Shown piece after piece: positions 40,911-54,027 of a DNA stretch of 64,000 bases. Source of the DNA: Cardiocondyla obscurior. Taxonomy: Eukaryota > Arthropoda > Insecta > Hymenoptera > Formicidae. The notes under the pieces are model-generated. The model saw nothing but the letters and a program-made list of their open reading frames with translations, did no database searches and was not told where the DNA came from. The position numbers were made by a program, and so were the translations under genes. The stretch covers positions 2,914,001 to 2,978,000 of the forward strand of contig NC_091875.1 of assembly GCF_019399895.1 (NCBI RefSeq). Direction: 5' to 3'. How positions within the stretch are numbered: position 1 is the first letter of the stretch; every line of letters begins with the position of its first letter.

Positions 40911-43900
40911 GCACCCTCTAATATCTCGTTCTCGCGCTATCTTCCCTCCGTCTCCTTCAATTCTCCATCAACCTTCTCGCCCCCTACGACCCGTCCCGTC
41001 CTTCCGTCGTTCTCCAAAGGCATGGGTATCCCCGTCATTTCGACCAACAATGAGAAAAAGGTTACTTGTTTCCCGGTCGTCGCTTATCAAAAGAAGGACC
41101 GTTGCCCAGAAGGGAACACGCACCGCAGAAAACTAAGAACGATCATTCACCTGTTGATGCATGAATCTAGGGGGGTTGAAAAAGCGATCGTCCGCGGTTT
41201 CGCGTAATGAGAAAGAGATCCCTGATACATCTCATAGCGATTCGAGAATTAATTTTTGACGATGTTCAATGCTACTGGTACTGAACGAAGTCACAGAAAC
41301 GTTATTCTGAGATATGTCCTCCGTGACAATTTCAATTTAATAATTTTTAATTTTCAGAAGACAGTTACCTAACAAAAAAAAAAAAAAAATTATCGTGCGA
41401 TCACGCGTGCACGTTACGTAACGGTAAATAGAAAGTCGAACGGCAAGAAAAACAGTTTACTTTTCAACTCGAGGTGCTTTATCGACATCGCCGATGCAAT
41501 CAGCGCCAGCGCTCGTTTCTTTGACTTTTTCACTGTCGAGATTATTTACATGCCACTGGGAACAAAACGCAAAAGCCATTCGCACCACCGTTGTTAATCG
41601 ACGTGTCGGAGAAGAGGCGTCAGAGACGCGGTAAAGAAACTACAGATGTGACAAGGATTAATTCAAACGTCACCGGTGCAGAATAGGTGATCAAACTAAA
41701 GGACAGCGAAGAAAATAACCGCGGGGACAATTAGTTCGTTAGCGCCCCCACGAATTCGCGGGTCGAGCAAAACGCCGGCGGAAATATGATGGACGCGCAA
41801 AAGGGCGCCAGACGTTATTTATCCCCGTCGTTGGAGCGAGAGAGCGACGCACGAAAACGAAGAAAATATGTTGTACGAGAAATCAATTCACCGTCCTCTC
41901 AAATCGTTTAAGGGCGCCATCGTCACTTTTCCGATAATTGCCGTGATAGAAAGGAGGCAACCCTCTCGTTCGCTCGCTCGCCAAGACCCATTGACCCGCG
42001 ATCGTCAGATATCCGTGCTTCCTTCGGACGTGGAGCACGAGGCTAATTTGCACGAGACTAATTTCGCAGGAGAGGTGGCGGAAAATGCACCGAGAAAACA
42101 ATCGATGAATCTATTTGGTTCTTTTTTTCTTTTTTTTTCTCTCTCTTTATTTCTTTCTCTAATTATCTTACAACCAACACCACAACGTTAGATACATTTA
42201 ACATCGCCGAGTATAATCAAACTGTCGTACTTTATATCACGTAATACGATTTCCTCCTCTTATCGGAATACTTATTAATAAATTAGCTAATCGCGAAATC
42301 TGCTCCGAAATTGAAGTTGGATATCCTATTTGGGAATACGGTATGGCGAACAAATTGCTTCCGGCTTAGAACACGCAAATGAACCGCTGTTGTATATTTT
42401 CTCTCCCTCCCCAGTACCTACGAAGGTATCGAATACGAATTGTGAGAGCGCACGTTAAAAAGGCAGCCGTGGCCCGCGGATGGAAAAAAGTGGAAAAGCG
42501 ATTCCGCCGAGCAGGGTGGTTGCCTTCGATCTGGATATTCTGCGGCTGAAAAGCGGGCCACATAATGAATTCGTACGCCCTTCGCGTCGGTTGGCCTGGT
42601 TTCGTTGCGGAGACGACGCGATACGCTAAATGGAGGTACGACCTTTCCATTCGCGCGGACAGATATTCGCCGGAAATCTGAACAGAAGTCAAGAATCCGG
42701 ACGAACGACTGGCGCCGATCGAATTAAAACGCGTAGCGAAAAGTTGAACTCGCTCTTTTCGTTGTTTCTGCGAAAGAGAAAAATCTGCGGAGCAGCAGGC
42801 TTCGAGATAAAAAAAAAAAGGAAATTTTTTTAAATCGTGTCTCGCGACCGGGATTAAAGTTCGTTCGCCGTTGCGAGAGTACAGCTGTATCGACTAATCC
42901 AGTTTAATCACCGTAAATATAAAATTTTATTTCCAGCGTATAGAACGTTCTAATTTTGCGACTCGCTCGTTTCACGCGCGATTTTCCATCCCCGCGAGAG
43001 ATCGGAGGTCAGTTTTACCGGACTAGCGCGGCTTCGCGTACGGATTTGCGCATTTAGAATGTGAGACAAACGGGAAAAAAAAACAAGGAACAGACAGATA
43101 TCAATGTTATTGCCACGCGACTTTTTTTTCCATTCCTCGATAACCCTTACGCCTGCTAATTATTTTTTTCTCACAGAAATGTAACCGAGTAACACAATTA
43201 ATTAAAGAGTCGGTCTGCTCTCAGCAGTGTTAACGGGATTTGACAAGATAAATATACATGTATACATTTATATTCTATATACAATATATGTATATATAGT
43301 GGCCGTATCGATCTCCGTAGGAGGAACTCGCTGACAAGGTTACAAGGTTGCACTAATTGAGGGTTTTAATTTCCTGCCCGCTCTCATCTCAGACCGCCAA
43401 TTTATTTATGTATGCGTAACACAAGCCGGTCCTTCGTTTACGTTCTGAAAACGTCGATCGCGCCGAGGTTTGCAAACGACAATATGTCCGAAACAGCGAG
43501 GACATTCACTATGCAATAATTATACACCGGGAAATTACGAGGCTTAATTGCGGGGACGTTTAACCCCTGCTACATAATATCTCGAATTTCTGCTTTGTGC
43601 GACAATAACGGTGAATATTTTATCAGTCAATATTCCCGACGTCGAGATTTATTCGATCTTAAAGAGACGATTTCCAGAAAAAAGTAATAGTTGCCCGAGC
43701 TTTTCTAAAAAAAAAAAAAAGAAAAAAAAGAAAGAAAGAAAGAAAAAAAAGAAAATTTATTCCACGCAGAATGGACCGAGAGCACCGAGCGCATTCATTT
43801 TTTAGCCATCGAAAGACTGACACGTGGAAGCGTGATGTAACTTTCCATGAGAATTTTAGGGGCTTCCGGCAAGGAGATACTTCGACGGAACTCCGATAAA

Positions 43901-44104
43901 CGGATACGTGCACGTGCATTAGCGAGTCACATTGTGTCGACTGTTTACGCACTTCCGCGCGCGCTACGTCACCGTAATGTAGCGCGTACATTTGCTTACA
44001 ACATGCCCGCCGCAGAATACAGAGTACTCATTGTAATGAAATGTAACAAATTGTCCGACCAACTCCTAAACACAACACCGATTTAACTACTGACAATTTT
44101 CAAC

Positions 44105-44111
<7 letters not shown>

Positions 44112-44135
<24 letters not shown>

Positions 44136-44136
44136 A
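44112..44136. repeat. A25 homopolymer
   Basis: This is the longest uninterrupted A run I counted in the window. Confidence 0.85.
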
Positions 44137-47100
44137 CTCCCCAAATATCATTTTATATACACTTTACAAGAAATAACAAAATAAATGCATTTGAAATTAA
44201 TAATCTTAACTTTCTTACAACGCTTAGAAAGTTTATTTTAGTTCAATAATTGATTAATGCGAGTCGATTGCTTCGTACGCCCGAAAGACGAAAGAAATTT
44301 AATTAAAGTATCGTAAAAAGAGAAGATCGTTAACCCCTGATCGAACAATCGCACGACTATGCAATAGTTTTTCTAAGTACAAAACGCAAGAAATTTTTAT
44401 GTATTTATTTATTATTTTTTTTTCTTTTTAATAACGCAATAATTCGAACAAAGCCCTATACCTCGCGACACTTTTTAATTCTTACAACAAAAGATTAGGA
44501 GAACAAAATAACGAGATTGATACGACCGTTTTTCCCCATTCCTTTTCACCTGCTCGACAAAGAGTAACATCGCGAAGCGAGGCGGAGGTTCAACCGGCTC
44601 GGCGTCAACGAAAATAAAATTCTCCGGGTCCAGCCTAACTTCGACAACGACTGAAAGAATTAGGGCCGCGCGTGTGAAAAAGAGCCGGGCTCTTGTTTAT
44701 TTATTCTTTCGTAAAATCAACAAAAATTTCGCCACCGGCCAGCCGAACCCGCCGCGAGGCGAACAGTGGACCGCGGCCGAGCCAAATGTAGTTGGCCGAC
44801 CGGCCAAATGAGAGTTTGCGTCTATTATTACACACCGCCCGGCAGTTCGTAAGCCGACGACGAGCCATCGTCGCGCGGGACTCGACGATTGAGGGAACGG
44901 GCGGACCAGCGAGCGATACAGAGTGTTCAGAGCCATCATCATTCTAATGATGGATTCCTTGGAATAGCTCAGAGCGGTAGCCATCCGTTTACGAGAGCGT
45001 TTTATCTGCAGATAAATCCTCATTCTCAACACTTCGACCTCTAAAGCCGCGTTATTATTTTAAAACACTCGATAAAGTATCGCACGTGCGATGCCCCGGC
45101 GTAACGTTTCGTATTAAAGAATAATATCGGCGCGACGTCGCATCTAAACGGTACCCGTTTAAAAGGGAATAAAGAAGATCGCGCACGAGTCGGTGCTATT
45201 TCTGATCCCCCGAGAGAGCCGCGGGAAAGCAAAAGTAACGATTCTTTCCTCCTTCGGTCGCGCTCGGTGCGCGCGTTCATATTCTAAATATTCACGTACC
45301 GGGGCTGTAAATGTCCGGCTGTAGGCACCGCTTCCGCGAAAGAGAATTTTGCGAAGCCCCCGGACGAGAACTGGTAATATCGTTATCGTTACGTACGAAC
45401 GACGTGTGCCGGGGACTGTGGGAAGACTGCTATCGACCGCGCGCCGCTGACGTCGAAAATTCATGAGGGAATATTTAATTGAACGGCATGATCCCGAGAC
45501 TCCGTCCGTTTAGGAGAAATTGAAATGTCACGGGGGTGGAAGCGTAAGCGAAAGCCGATTGCGCGGCAGCTCCCTAAAATCGTGCGGAAAAGCGTACCCT
45601 CGAGCTAGCTTTGAAGAACCGTGAATTAAAACCTGCGGGATTTTTTAGAGCTGGCGGAGTCACCTACGAACGTCAGGCGCTAACGAGAAAGAACGATTTC
45701 GCGGCCGTCGGTGCTAATCGCGGTGCAAACGCCGATGGTTCGCGAGGAATCTGCGGAGTCGGAGCGATTACGGCCGCGCACGTGTGTGTCGCGCATCGCG
45801 ACGTTAATCAGACGCTTGAACTCGCACGCGCGATAAGATCGGCTCTAATGTAAGATGGAGGAATCCGCGTTCGTGATAATGATCTTGAAGCGTGTCTCTC
45901 GCAGTCGTAGATGTCATTAATTCCCGAGTAAACGCATCGGAGTTCATTCATCGACGCCGCCGCGAAAGACAATTATTATGTAATACGCTATATTAAACAG
46001 CCTTGTTGTGACGTGTACAATACTGAATATTCCGTCGGTCTCACGGCCGGCCGTACTTGGGCAACGCCCCTCGAAAAGTTATAAATTATTACTAATCACC
46101 GACGTTTCGCCGGATTCGGCAAATACCAGCAGGTTTGTCGAGGAAAGTAATATCGCGCGGATCACATCTCGCTTAATTATGCACCGGGAATTTAATTAAG
46201 ATTCTTGTTTTTTCTACGTCAGCGGCTCGAAACGCGGCTGTTTGTGCAAATTAAACTCGAATGACAGTTAATAAGCTAAATATTAAAGGAACGCAAATAA
46301 CACGCAGACCATCGAGACGTTATCAGCGGCGAACAAGCGACCACAACGCCATTGCAATATCCCGGCGCGCATATATCATCGGATATCGTACAACGGCGTG
46401 CAAATACGCAAAGTCATAATCCACAAGCGAATGGCAAATTTAACGCGCGGATAACGCGTGATAAATCGCGCGTAATCGTCGCGCGAATCCCGGCCTTCGT
46501 TGGAAAGAGACCGCGTCCTTGGCGGCCAAAAAATCCGTCCGTGCCGAGCGAGGCGGAAGAGACGAGAGCTCGTCACCGCGAAACAAGAGTAGAAGGCCGC
46601 CGGTTTTTTTTTTCTTTTTTTAATTAAAGACGATTCCACGAGCGTCTATAATTCACTTTAACGAGCCACTGCGACCGATCATCCGTCGGTGGTCTAACAT
46701 AAGATCCCCACGTTGTCGTTCCCTTCGCGAGTCACGTCGCCTACGCGTCTCGCGCCAGAAGGATGCGGGGCAATTGATTTTCTTTTTTATTCTAATTGAA
46801 TCGCTTGTTGGAAACTGTACTGATTAAATACGCTCAATAAAGTTCAAGGTTTCCGCAGTAAACGGAGCAATCAAAGAATTATGATCCTTCGCTTTTATGA
46901 CGCGAAAGTATCGCGTTCGCGGAGACGCCGTCTCAAGGGTGAGCTTGAAATATAGATCGTGCGTGAATTCGAAATCTACGGCCTAATTAAAAAACAAAAA
47001 AATATATAAATGTATATACAGCTGTCTGTCTTTCCGCTACGACGAGTTATTTATCAATGGTAAACAAGAAACAAAGCGATAGACGGGCGCGGCAGAAATG

Positions 47101-47365
47101 CAATGGCATTCTGCATATTTAACGCGATCAGTATGCATCGGGTCAAGAATATCGTGACTCGCCGTACGTAATTTTTCCCTGACGCGAGAAGAAACGTCAC
47201 GTAAACCGACGCACGTCATATATTATTCGCAAGACTGTGTTTCACACGTCGAAGCGTACACGTGTCTCGATCGCCACGGGCCGATAAGAAAGAAAAATCG
47301 ATATAATCCCGATTCGCGAACATCTTTACTCACACGTGCAACACTTCATCGGAGCTACTTCACAA

Positions 47366-47395
47366 AAATAAAATAAAATAAAATAAAATAAAAAA
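47366..47395. repeat. (AAAAT)n microsatellite
   Basis: Five or so AAAAT units followed by an A run are seen directly. Confidence 0.85.
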
Positions 47396-50300
47396 AAGGA
47401 GCGTATCGATTACGTTGCATTACACGGAAAACATCAAAACCACGTATCCGCGGAAGAATTTCTTTATTGAACGCGAGCAACGTTTAATCTTCGTCAAGAT
47501 TACCGTTTTACGGCGTGCACTGTCATAAATATCCCGATGGATTTTTATCCAGGCGGCCGACGTGGACAGGCCGGGATTACGTCCGGATAGATTTCTCTTC
47601 CTGCAAGACCGATCGAAGCGCATCTCGCGCAAGTCGCCGTCTAAAGCGCGGTCCCGCGAATAAATTTCCGCGGAGAAAAAAAGGAAGAAAAAAAAAAAAA
47701 AAAAGAAAAAAAAAATGGGACAATCTTTGAAGACGCTCCTTCGCGACTACAACGGCCGCAATTAGGCTGGAAAAATATTAGCACGGTAACGCGAGATCTC
47801 GCCCGGTGTAACGCGACGCCTTTTAAATTCGGTAATTGTCCCCGCGAGAAAGAAAGAAAGTCGCTCGACCGGAGACGTAATTGACGACGTGAGGAGACGC
47901 GACGCCTCCCCACGTCTCGTGTCGTCAGATTCCTAAAATAATCTCAAGCTGAGCCGGCCGGTCCGTCAGCCGGTGACTAGAATCGCGAGGCTTTCAGCGG
48001 CGACCCTTTCGATTGTCATCGGCGATACGGGGCTCCAGTTTCCGTTTATCGTACGAAACTCAAGAAGTTTATTCTTTCCGAGGTAAAAATGTTCAAAAAA
48101 AATGCTAGCGCCATTAAAAACGTTGAACATTTAATCATTCTAAACTCTTTCTCGAAGAAGAAAAAAAGGAGAGCGAGAGGATACGAATAAAAAAAGATGC
48201 CGCAAGAATGCTTTGCATACGCGCGAGAGATCGCACCCTCTCGAGAGCTAAGGAAAAGCGGTTTATAATATCAAACGTAAACATCTTAAAACGCGTGGCG
48301 ACCTGAATTTTAACTGTACCGTATATCCCCGCATCTCGTCGCGGCGAAACATCGAAATTACGAGTGTACGTTCGCGGAATAAATTACGTCGGGACGCTGC
48401 GCGGCCTCGTTCGAACGGCGTTTCCAAAGTTGAACGCAAAAGGATAAATCTCCCGGCGGAAAAGGGGGGGAGAGGGAGGGAGACCGCCAATCGACGAAAG
48501 ATTCTCCTCCGTTTATTCGCGTCTCGAGGAAGACGAAGATAAGCCATGCCCGAAGATCGTTCCTTACGATTTAGCACGTTCGAGTGGAAACGATTAGGGG
48601 CGTGCTTGCACGAGACCGGCGTTTCCCGAGACAGGTGCATGCATTTGCCACGAAAGATTACGTTTAATGCGTTTGCGTTCGAAGGTGGCTGGGATAATCC
48701 GAGATCGGGCAAAGAGAAAGCAGAGCGCGAATAACGACTATCGTCGTTTGCAGAGGGCGAGGCGAGGCGGAGAACGACGCGAGGCACGGGAACGTGGAAA
48801 AGTTGGCGATTAAAGATCACCGATCGTCGCGGCGCTCCTGGAGGCGCGCCAGAAATTACGACATTTTCGCGTCGCGACAATGAGTTATGACCGTGAAACA
48901 TTATTTACGCAGCCACGAGCGTTCTCGCGTGGAGATGTACGCCGCGCGCGCGACGACGGAGTTACACACCCCTTGTGCAGCAATGCCAATTACGATGAGC
49001 GTGAGTTAAAGCGATTTCGAGATTCTCGCATATCCGCATTAAACGGCACGAATTAAAACGACCTTCTCTCTAATGTACACATCATTCTGGGTTCTCAACC
49101 TTTCCCGATATCTCGGAGAAAAAGTGGACGCAACGCTTGACAACAGCCGCGTTCAAACTTAATTCGCTCCGTTATTCGATTTTTCGCGAACGTCACGAGT
49201 TACCCTCGACCCGTTTCCGTAAAATGTGCGATCGCGCCTTATAAAAAGAGTGTTAAAAAAAATATTATAGACGGTATTATTTATATCGACATTTTTAGAA
49301 AGTAAGAGCTAGTTTATTTCTTGATTCCTTTTCTCGCCCAATGTTTTCGCACGTCTTTCTCAATTTGTATAATTAGTATTGTTAGTTATTATCCAACGCT
49401 TTCGGGTTACGTTACATTTTATAATTCCGACTAAGTCGCCGTTTTAAGAGAAGCTCGAGACGAAGAGCGGAGATGAGCAAACTCGCGGCGAATAAACGCG
49501 TGGCGTAAAAACAAAGTCGCATAAATTTTCGGCCGCTGTGTTTGAAAGTGTCAAGTTGGATGGACGATTAGATAATTATTTATGCCGCGTGAGGCTCGCG
49601 GTGAAAGGCGAGTTAAGAGAGAAAGAGAGAGAAAAAAAAAAGGGGAGAAAGACCGCTTCTCGGTATCGCTAAAATATTTAGCCGCTCGCGCGCATGCTTC
49701 CGTTTCGTCAATTTCGTGACCTACATTCACCCATTCGGGAATCGGAGCGTCACGTTAGCGCCGTAGGAAGCCGGAAGTGCGACGTCGCAGAGGCGTTCGC
49801 TCGATTAAACCGTAGCTGGGGAAAAAAAAAAAAGGGGGGAGAAAGAGAGAGAAAGCGGCAGAGGTGGAGGCTGAAAACCGAGGGAAAAGCGAACGGAGAG
49901 AAGGAAAAAGAACCGAGCGCAAACACGGGAGCTCCACTCGGTGAGAAAGGTTAACGACCCGAGGTGTCACCTGTGCGTTGTAAACCGGTCTCGTTTTCGA
50001 CGCTTGTTCTCGGTGACATATGCACCGCACCCGACCCACCCTTACGCCCTTTGGCGTTGTCGCTACGTCAGACTTCGTTCCTCTCTGTGTCTCGCGAGAA
50101 GGGGGAAAAAAAAAATAAAGGCTGCCGAATATGCAACAAGTTCGAAACGTCTATAAGCGAGCACTTGACTTTTTTTTAAGCGGGCTGCGTCTGGAGACGC
50201 CTCGGCATCGAATTCTTTAACGCGGAGGTTCTTCGCGTCGCGCTTTAACGCGCACGCACGCCGCGTGCGTGCGTGCACGCGTGCCTACGTAACGCGTCAG

Positions 50301-51524
50301 CTGTTCGAGCGGGGCTGAGGAGGACGAAGAAGCCGCGCGCGGTCGAGACGATCGGCGTTCCTCGACCCCGCGGAAAACGAGGCTGGCCGAGCGGCGCGAC
50401 CCCTTGGGGAAAGTTCGCGGGGGTTAACAGAGACCAGGAGGTTAGGTTATCCAGTGCATCTGCACCGGGATCGGAGATTTCACGGTGCCGCGAGTCGCGG
50501 TTTCGCGGTCTCATCTTCGTCGCGAAGTTCTCGCGGAGAACGATCGGCGAGGTTCACGTCGCTCTCGCGGGGACCGCGAGGTACCACCGGGCCAAGTCGA
50601 TAGAGAAATGGCGCCGCCGAACAGGCGGGCGGAAAATCAATCGCGTGCACGGCACGCGGCGTGTTTTGATGCCGCTAGCATCTCGCGAATCGGAGCGCGT
50701 CACGCGAAAACCGGCGAGCACGATCCTCCGTTTTCACGCACTCGTCTCTTTCTTTCTATCGCTCTATGCTTCGCGTTGTTAGAATCTAGATAACTCGGAA
50801 CGGACGGACGGACGAACTCGCCGGCTTCGCGAGCCGTCTCGGGATCGGAGCACAAGTAAAAAGAAACACAGTATAAATGTGAAGGCAAAAAGCGCGAGTG
50901 ACGGCGACATTACCGACCGAGAATGCCGGAAAAGCGGGTCTCACGCATGCACACACGCACGCACGCATTCACACGCGCCGTCGCTCGCGCGATGCGAAAC
51001 TTATATCGGCTTTGCTGCCGTTGGCTTACTTTTGATCACTCGGTCCGTCGTGGGGAGTTTCTGTGAGTTGTTGGAGGTCATGCTGTATTAGGATAAATGA
51101 CGAGTGGGCGCCTCTCTCTCTCTCTCTCGGTCTCTTGTCGTCGGGCTGGCCCTCCTCGCGTTGTCCTTGTCGCACGGCGCCCCGCGCGCTCCGCCCGCCC
51201 CGGTATTTTCCTTTCCGCTTTCGTCCACCTCACTCCCGCGCTGTTGCTCGTCCTACCTCCTCCGCTTCTTATCCTTCACGTCCTTCTCCACCTTCTCCTC
51301 CTTCGCGTCGTCGTCCACCTCTTCTGCCTCCCTCTTGCCCTCGCGTGCTGTTACTCGCGCGAGATAGCGGCCACCTTCACCGTATTATACGGAGGGGTTG
51401 GGTAGAAGGAGAGGGCGGTATTTTCACCTCGAGAGCCCGGCGCGGCCGCCACACACACACATGTACCACACGCGCGCACGGAAATACGCTGCCGGGAGGG
51501 AGAGTACGGACGTGGATGGCGGGG

Positions 51525-51586
51525 GGTCGGTCGGTCGGTCGGTCGGTCGGTTTGTCGGTCGGTCGGTCGGTCGGTCGGTCGGTCGG
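51525..51586. repeat. (TCGG)n tetranucleotide microsatellite
   Basis: About fifteen TCGG/GGTC units are seen, interrupted once by TTTG. Adjacent G3A purine repeats (GGGA) continue to about 51620. Confidence 0.9.
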
Positions 51587-52023
51587 ACTTGCGGACGGGG
51601 GGAGGGAGGGAGGGAGGGTGGCGGAGAGAGGAATCAAGTTATCGCACGGCGCGGCACATCGGTGCCTAGGAACTGTTCACGGGCGTTCTTGACGGAGCCA
51701 CCGACGCGAAAGAGAAAAGGGGAAAGGGGAGGTAGAGAGAAAGGGGGAGACGAACTGCTCTCTCTCTGTCCCGGCCGAGATCTCCGCTCCCTCGGTCTCC
51801 TTCTCAGGGCGGTCCCCTTCTCGCACCCCGTGCGGGGAGAGAAGGGGGGCGCGAGGGGTAGGCGCGACCGTGCACTCGCGGGTGCACGCGAGTATCGACG
51901 AACGACGGGGAGCGGGTAGAGGAGAGGGGAAAGGGGAGGCGATCCCCGTTGGGCTCTGCGAGCTCGCGGGCTCGCTTCGGGATCGCTGGACCACCACGCG
52001 TGAGCTGCACGACGGCGATGGTA

Positions 52024-52130
52024 ACGACGACGACGATGACAAACGACGACGACGACGACGACGGCAACGGCGACGACGACGACGACGAACGACTGCGGCG
52101 GCGGCGACGGCAGCGGTAGCGACGATGGCC
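52024..52130. repeat. (GAC/GGC)n trinucleotide tract
   Basis: CGA/GAC trinucleotides grade into GGC-containing units. A similar tract is at 52329-52400. They produce homopolymeric Asp, Arg, Thr, Ala or Ser frames, which explains the long spurious ORFs here. Confidence 0.85.
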
Positions 52131-53233
52131 GATTTAGATGGCGACGACGATAACTCGATTGACAGGAATGAAGTTGGACACGACTCGGAGAGCGAGTCTC
52201 CCCGCGAGCGCGACACTCACACCACGATTACGGGCGACGGTTGGAAAACGAGGACGGTGACGATCGAGACAGCGCTGGCCACGGCGACGGCGGTGGTGAA
52301 GGCGGCGACGGGGACGACGTGGAGTAGAACGGCGGCGGCAGCGGCGACGGCGGCGGCGGCGGCGACGACGACGATGACGGCGACGACGGCGACGTGGACC
52401 GGGACACCGTAACGACACGAAGCACCGCGACACGTAACCGCGAACACCGACACTCGCGGTCGAGGCACCACGCCGCTAAATTTTATCTACAAGATGTCTG
52501 TCTCTCTGCTTCTCCGCGGCGCGCACACTGACGGCTCCTCGGTGGACGGGGGAACGGTCGCGCAGTCCGCCGCGCGCAGCGATCTATTCGAGGCAACTGA
52601 TTAACTGCGCCGCCACCAGCTGCCGCCACCCACGAGCGGTCACCGCGACTTCTAGTACTGGACTTAGCGGAGGCGCCACCGTCCGCGGATCGCGAACCTT
52701 TCACCGATACGAATAATTCCCGCCGCTCAAATCCGCTTATCTAATACTCGTGTCCGCCAGATGCGATCGATTAATCTTTAATCTCGCTGTTTACTTTTAT
52801 TTCATTTTTTGATATTTTTTCCTAATGCTAAACAAGATCAGGCTGAAGTCAATTTATGTTGGGAGAAATTATAATTGGTTCTAGCGTTTAAAATACGTTT
52901 TCAAAGTCTATAGATTACTTTACTGTTGAATATATGTTAAGTATATTACCCACCCAACTTTTCGCATTATTTTATATTTATATTGCCCTGTGTATAGCGT
53001 AGGTGGACCGCGGACTAAAGAACTCGGGATTATTTTACGCCAAGGTTGTCACCAAGGCGATCACGTACAGTACGCATATGTACCGCCCGGTCGCGACTTT
53101 TGTGTATCTCCGCTCGAAACAGTTTAACGCGCTTTAAAATAATTTATAACGCTGAATATTATATTGATAATATTAATAGAAGAACATTTTCGATATTACA
53201 AAAAACAGAAAAAAATGTAAGTATGCGACTTAC

Positions 53234-53277
53234 CAATCTGCATGAATTTCAGCGGAGTTGATGAGTTCTGCTGGTGA
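53234..53277 (-). CDS. CanA: 44-nt exon, candidate calcineurin A start exon
   Basis: On the minus strand a TTACAG acceptor precedes 44 nt that end in a strong GTAAGT donor. The final phase is 1 if read ATG CAG ATT G|. Joined to the exon at 16574-16777 (beginning AT GTC CCG) this gives M-Q-I-D-V-P-F-P-P, the start of the calcineurin catalytic block. Both alternative upstream exons end in AG and, read through into this frame, meet a stop with no earlier ATG, so translation would start at this Met (53243). Its context is weak (T at -3). The splice signals are seen directly; the join across 36.5 kb is inference. A longer N-terminus from another first exon, or membership of another gene, is possible. 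Confidence 0.42.
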
Positions 53278-53396
53278 CTGTAACATAAAAAAAATATATT
53301 AATGTAGACATGTAAATGAATGAATAAAATAATTAAAATAAAAACGATAAGAGTTTTTATTTTATAAAGATTTTATTTAAAAAAATGTACGCTCAC

Positions 53397-53655
53397 CTAA
53401 AAGTTGCTCCGCCGATGTATGATGCCCCCCGGGCCTGCTCCTCCTCTCAGATGGGACGTGACGAGCCGTCCTTCCGCGCACTGGATACTCGCGACCGCAC
53501 TCCCGTAAAAAAATAATCGTACAAAAAACGCCCGAAAATTAGCGACACTCCCGAAATAACCGGCGAACCGGCTCCGGCTCGTATTATTACTAATATCGGC
53601 GTACGACACTTTAATGTCTCACTAAACGATGCGCAGCAGCGGGGTTCCTCTTGAT
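53397..53655 (-). other. 5' leader exon, copy 1 of a duplicated pair
   Basis: This 259-nt minus-strand exon has acceptor CTTACAG and donor TAG|GTGAGC. Its 3' half (53397 to about 53505) is clearly similar to the exon at 53743 onward, sharing blocks such as CAGTGCGCGGAAGGA, CTGAGAGGAGGA and CGGAGCAAC, with the donor in the same place. All frames that continue into the 44-nt exon are closed by stops, so it is probably untranslated. It is likely an internal or alternative leader exon of the minus-strand gene starting near 54 kb, possibly calcineurin A. Confidence 0.45.
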
Positions 53656-53742
53656 CTGTAAGAGATAAAGGACAAAATTATATACTGTAGATTAAGAATA
53701 TAATTCGGAACGTAATTCAGAAGAAAAATTGATACTACTCAC

Positions 53743-53950
53743 CTCTGGGTTGCTCCGCTGAGGCAGGATACCCTTCCTGGGCCTCCTCCTCCTCTCAGGT
53801 AGCACGTGTCGAGTCTCCTTCCGCGCACTGAACACTCGCGAGATAGTCCACGATACTCCCGACCGTCTCAAATGCTTGAATTCGACGCGAGAAACGGGCC
53901 ACGACGCACGGATGCCTCGACATTTCTGCTTTGAACTCGAACCGCATGGC
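53743..53950 (-). other. 5' first exon, copy 2 of a duplicated pair
   Basis: A GTGAGT donor follows CAGAG on the minus strand, with no obvious acceptor upstream, so this is probably a transcription-initiating exon. The 5' boundary given is approximate. Its last ~105 nt match the end of the exon at 53397-53655 at roughly 70% by eye. No ATG lies in the frame that leads into the 44-nt exon. A reverse CCAAT box sits about 75 nt beyond its approximate start. Confidence 0.4.
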
Positions 53951-54022
53951 CGTACGCAGTAGGAACACGAGTCACGTAGTTCCGGTGCGAGCTCGCGATC
54001 AGGCGATCGATGAAGCGCTGTG

Positions 54023-54027
54023 ATTGG
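54023..54027 (-). promoter_or_regulatory. CCAAT box of the minus-strand leader-exon gene
   Basis: CCAAT on the minus strand (plus-strand ATTGG) lies in GC-rich DNA upstream of the putative first exon and about 400 nt from the plus-strand VAMP7-like start. The arrangement suits a bidirectional promoter. A TATA element is not evident. Confidence 0.35.

Larger units (their letters stand above)
35899..50199. other. Non-coding DNA, second part of the large central gap
   Basis: No supported exon lies on either strand. Visible simple sequence includes a pyrimidine (CT-rich) tract at 40781-40910, a (TA)-rich tract near 43255-43300, a GAAA-rich tract near 43708-43755, A25 at 44112-44136 and (AAAAT)n at 47366-47395. 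The longest open frames (39022-39681 and 48263-48901, both minus) are Arg/Ser-rich translations of CpG-rich DNA and are probably chance. No transposon ORF or terminal inverted repeat was recognised. Confidence 0.55.
50200..52700. other. GC- and microsatellite-rich block, possible promoter/leader region
   Basis: This block is markedly richer in G, C and CpG than the flanks. It carries a TCGG array, GAC/GGC trinucleotide arrays, CT-rich tracts and long overlapping open frames on both strands made of low-complexity Ser, Arg, Pro, Ala or Thr. A plus-strand ATG at 52125 in good context (ACG ATG G) opens an acidic start, MADLDGDDDNSIDRNEVG, then a Ser/Glu/Arg-rich stretch, before dissolving into Thr/Ala repeat translation. 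That start might be a real first exon, but I see no convincing donor and no downstream exon. A TATAAA at 50872-50877 reads rightward. The block could also be promoter or 5' leader sequence of the minus-strand gene whose leader exons begin near 54 kb. Confidence 0.4.

Noticed and set aside
48263..48901. 212-codon minus-strand open frame
   Set aside because: Its composition is that of translated CpG-rich DNA and no domain is visible.
51063..51692. 209-codon plus-strand open frame in the GC-rich block
   Set aside because: It is a translation of CT, TCGG and GGGA microsatellites into Ser, Pro, Arg and Gly repeats.
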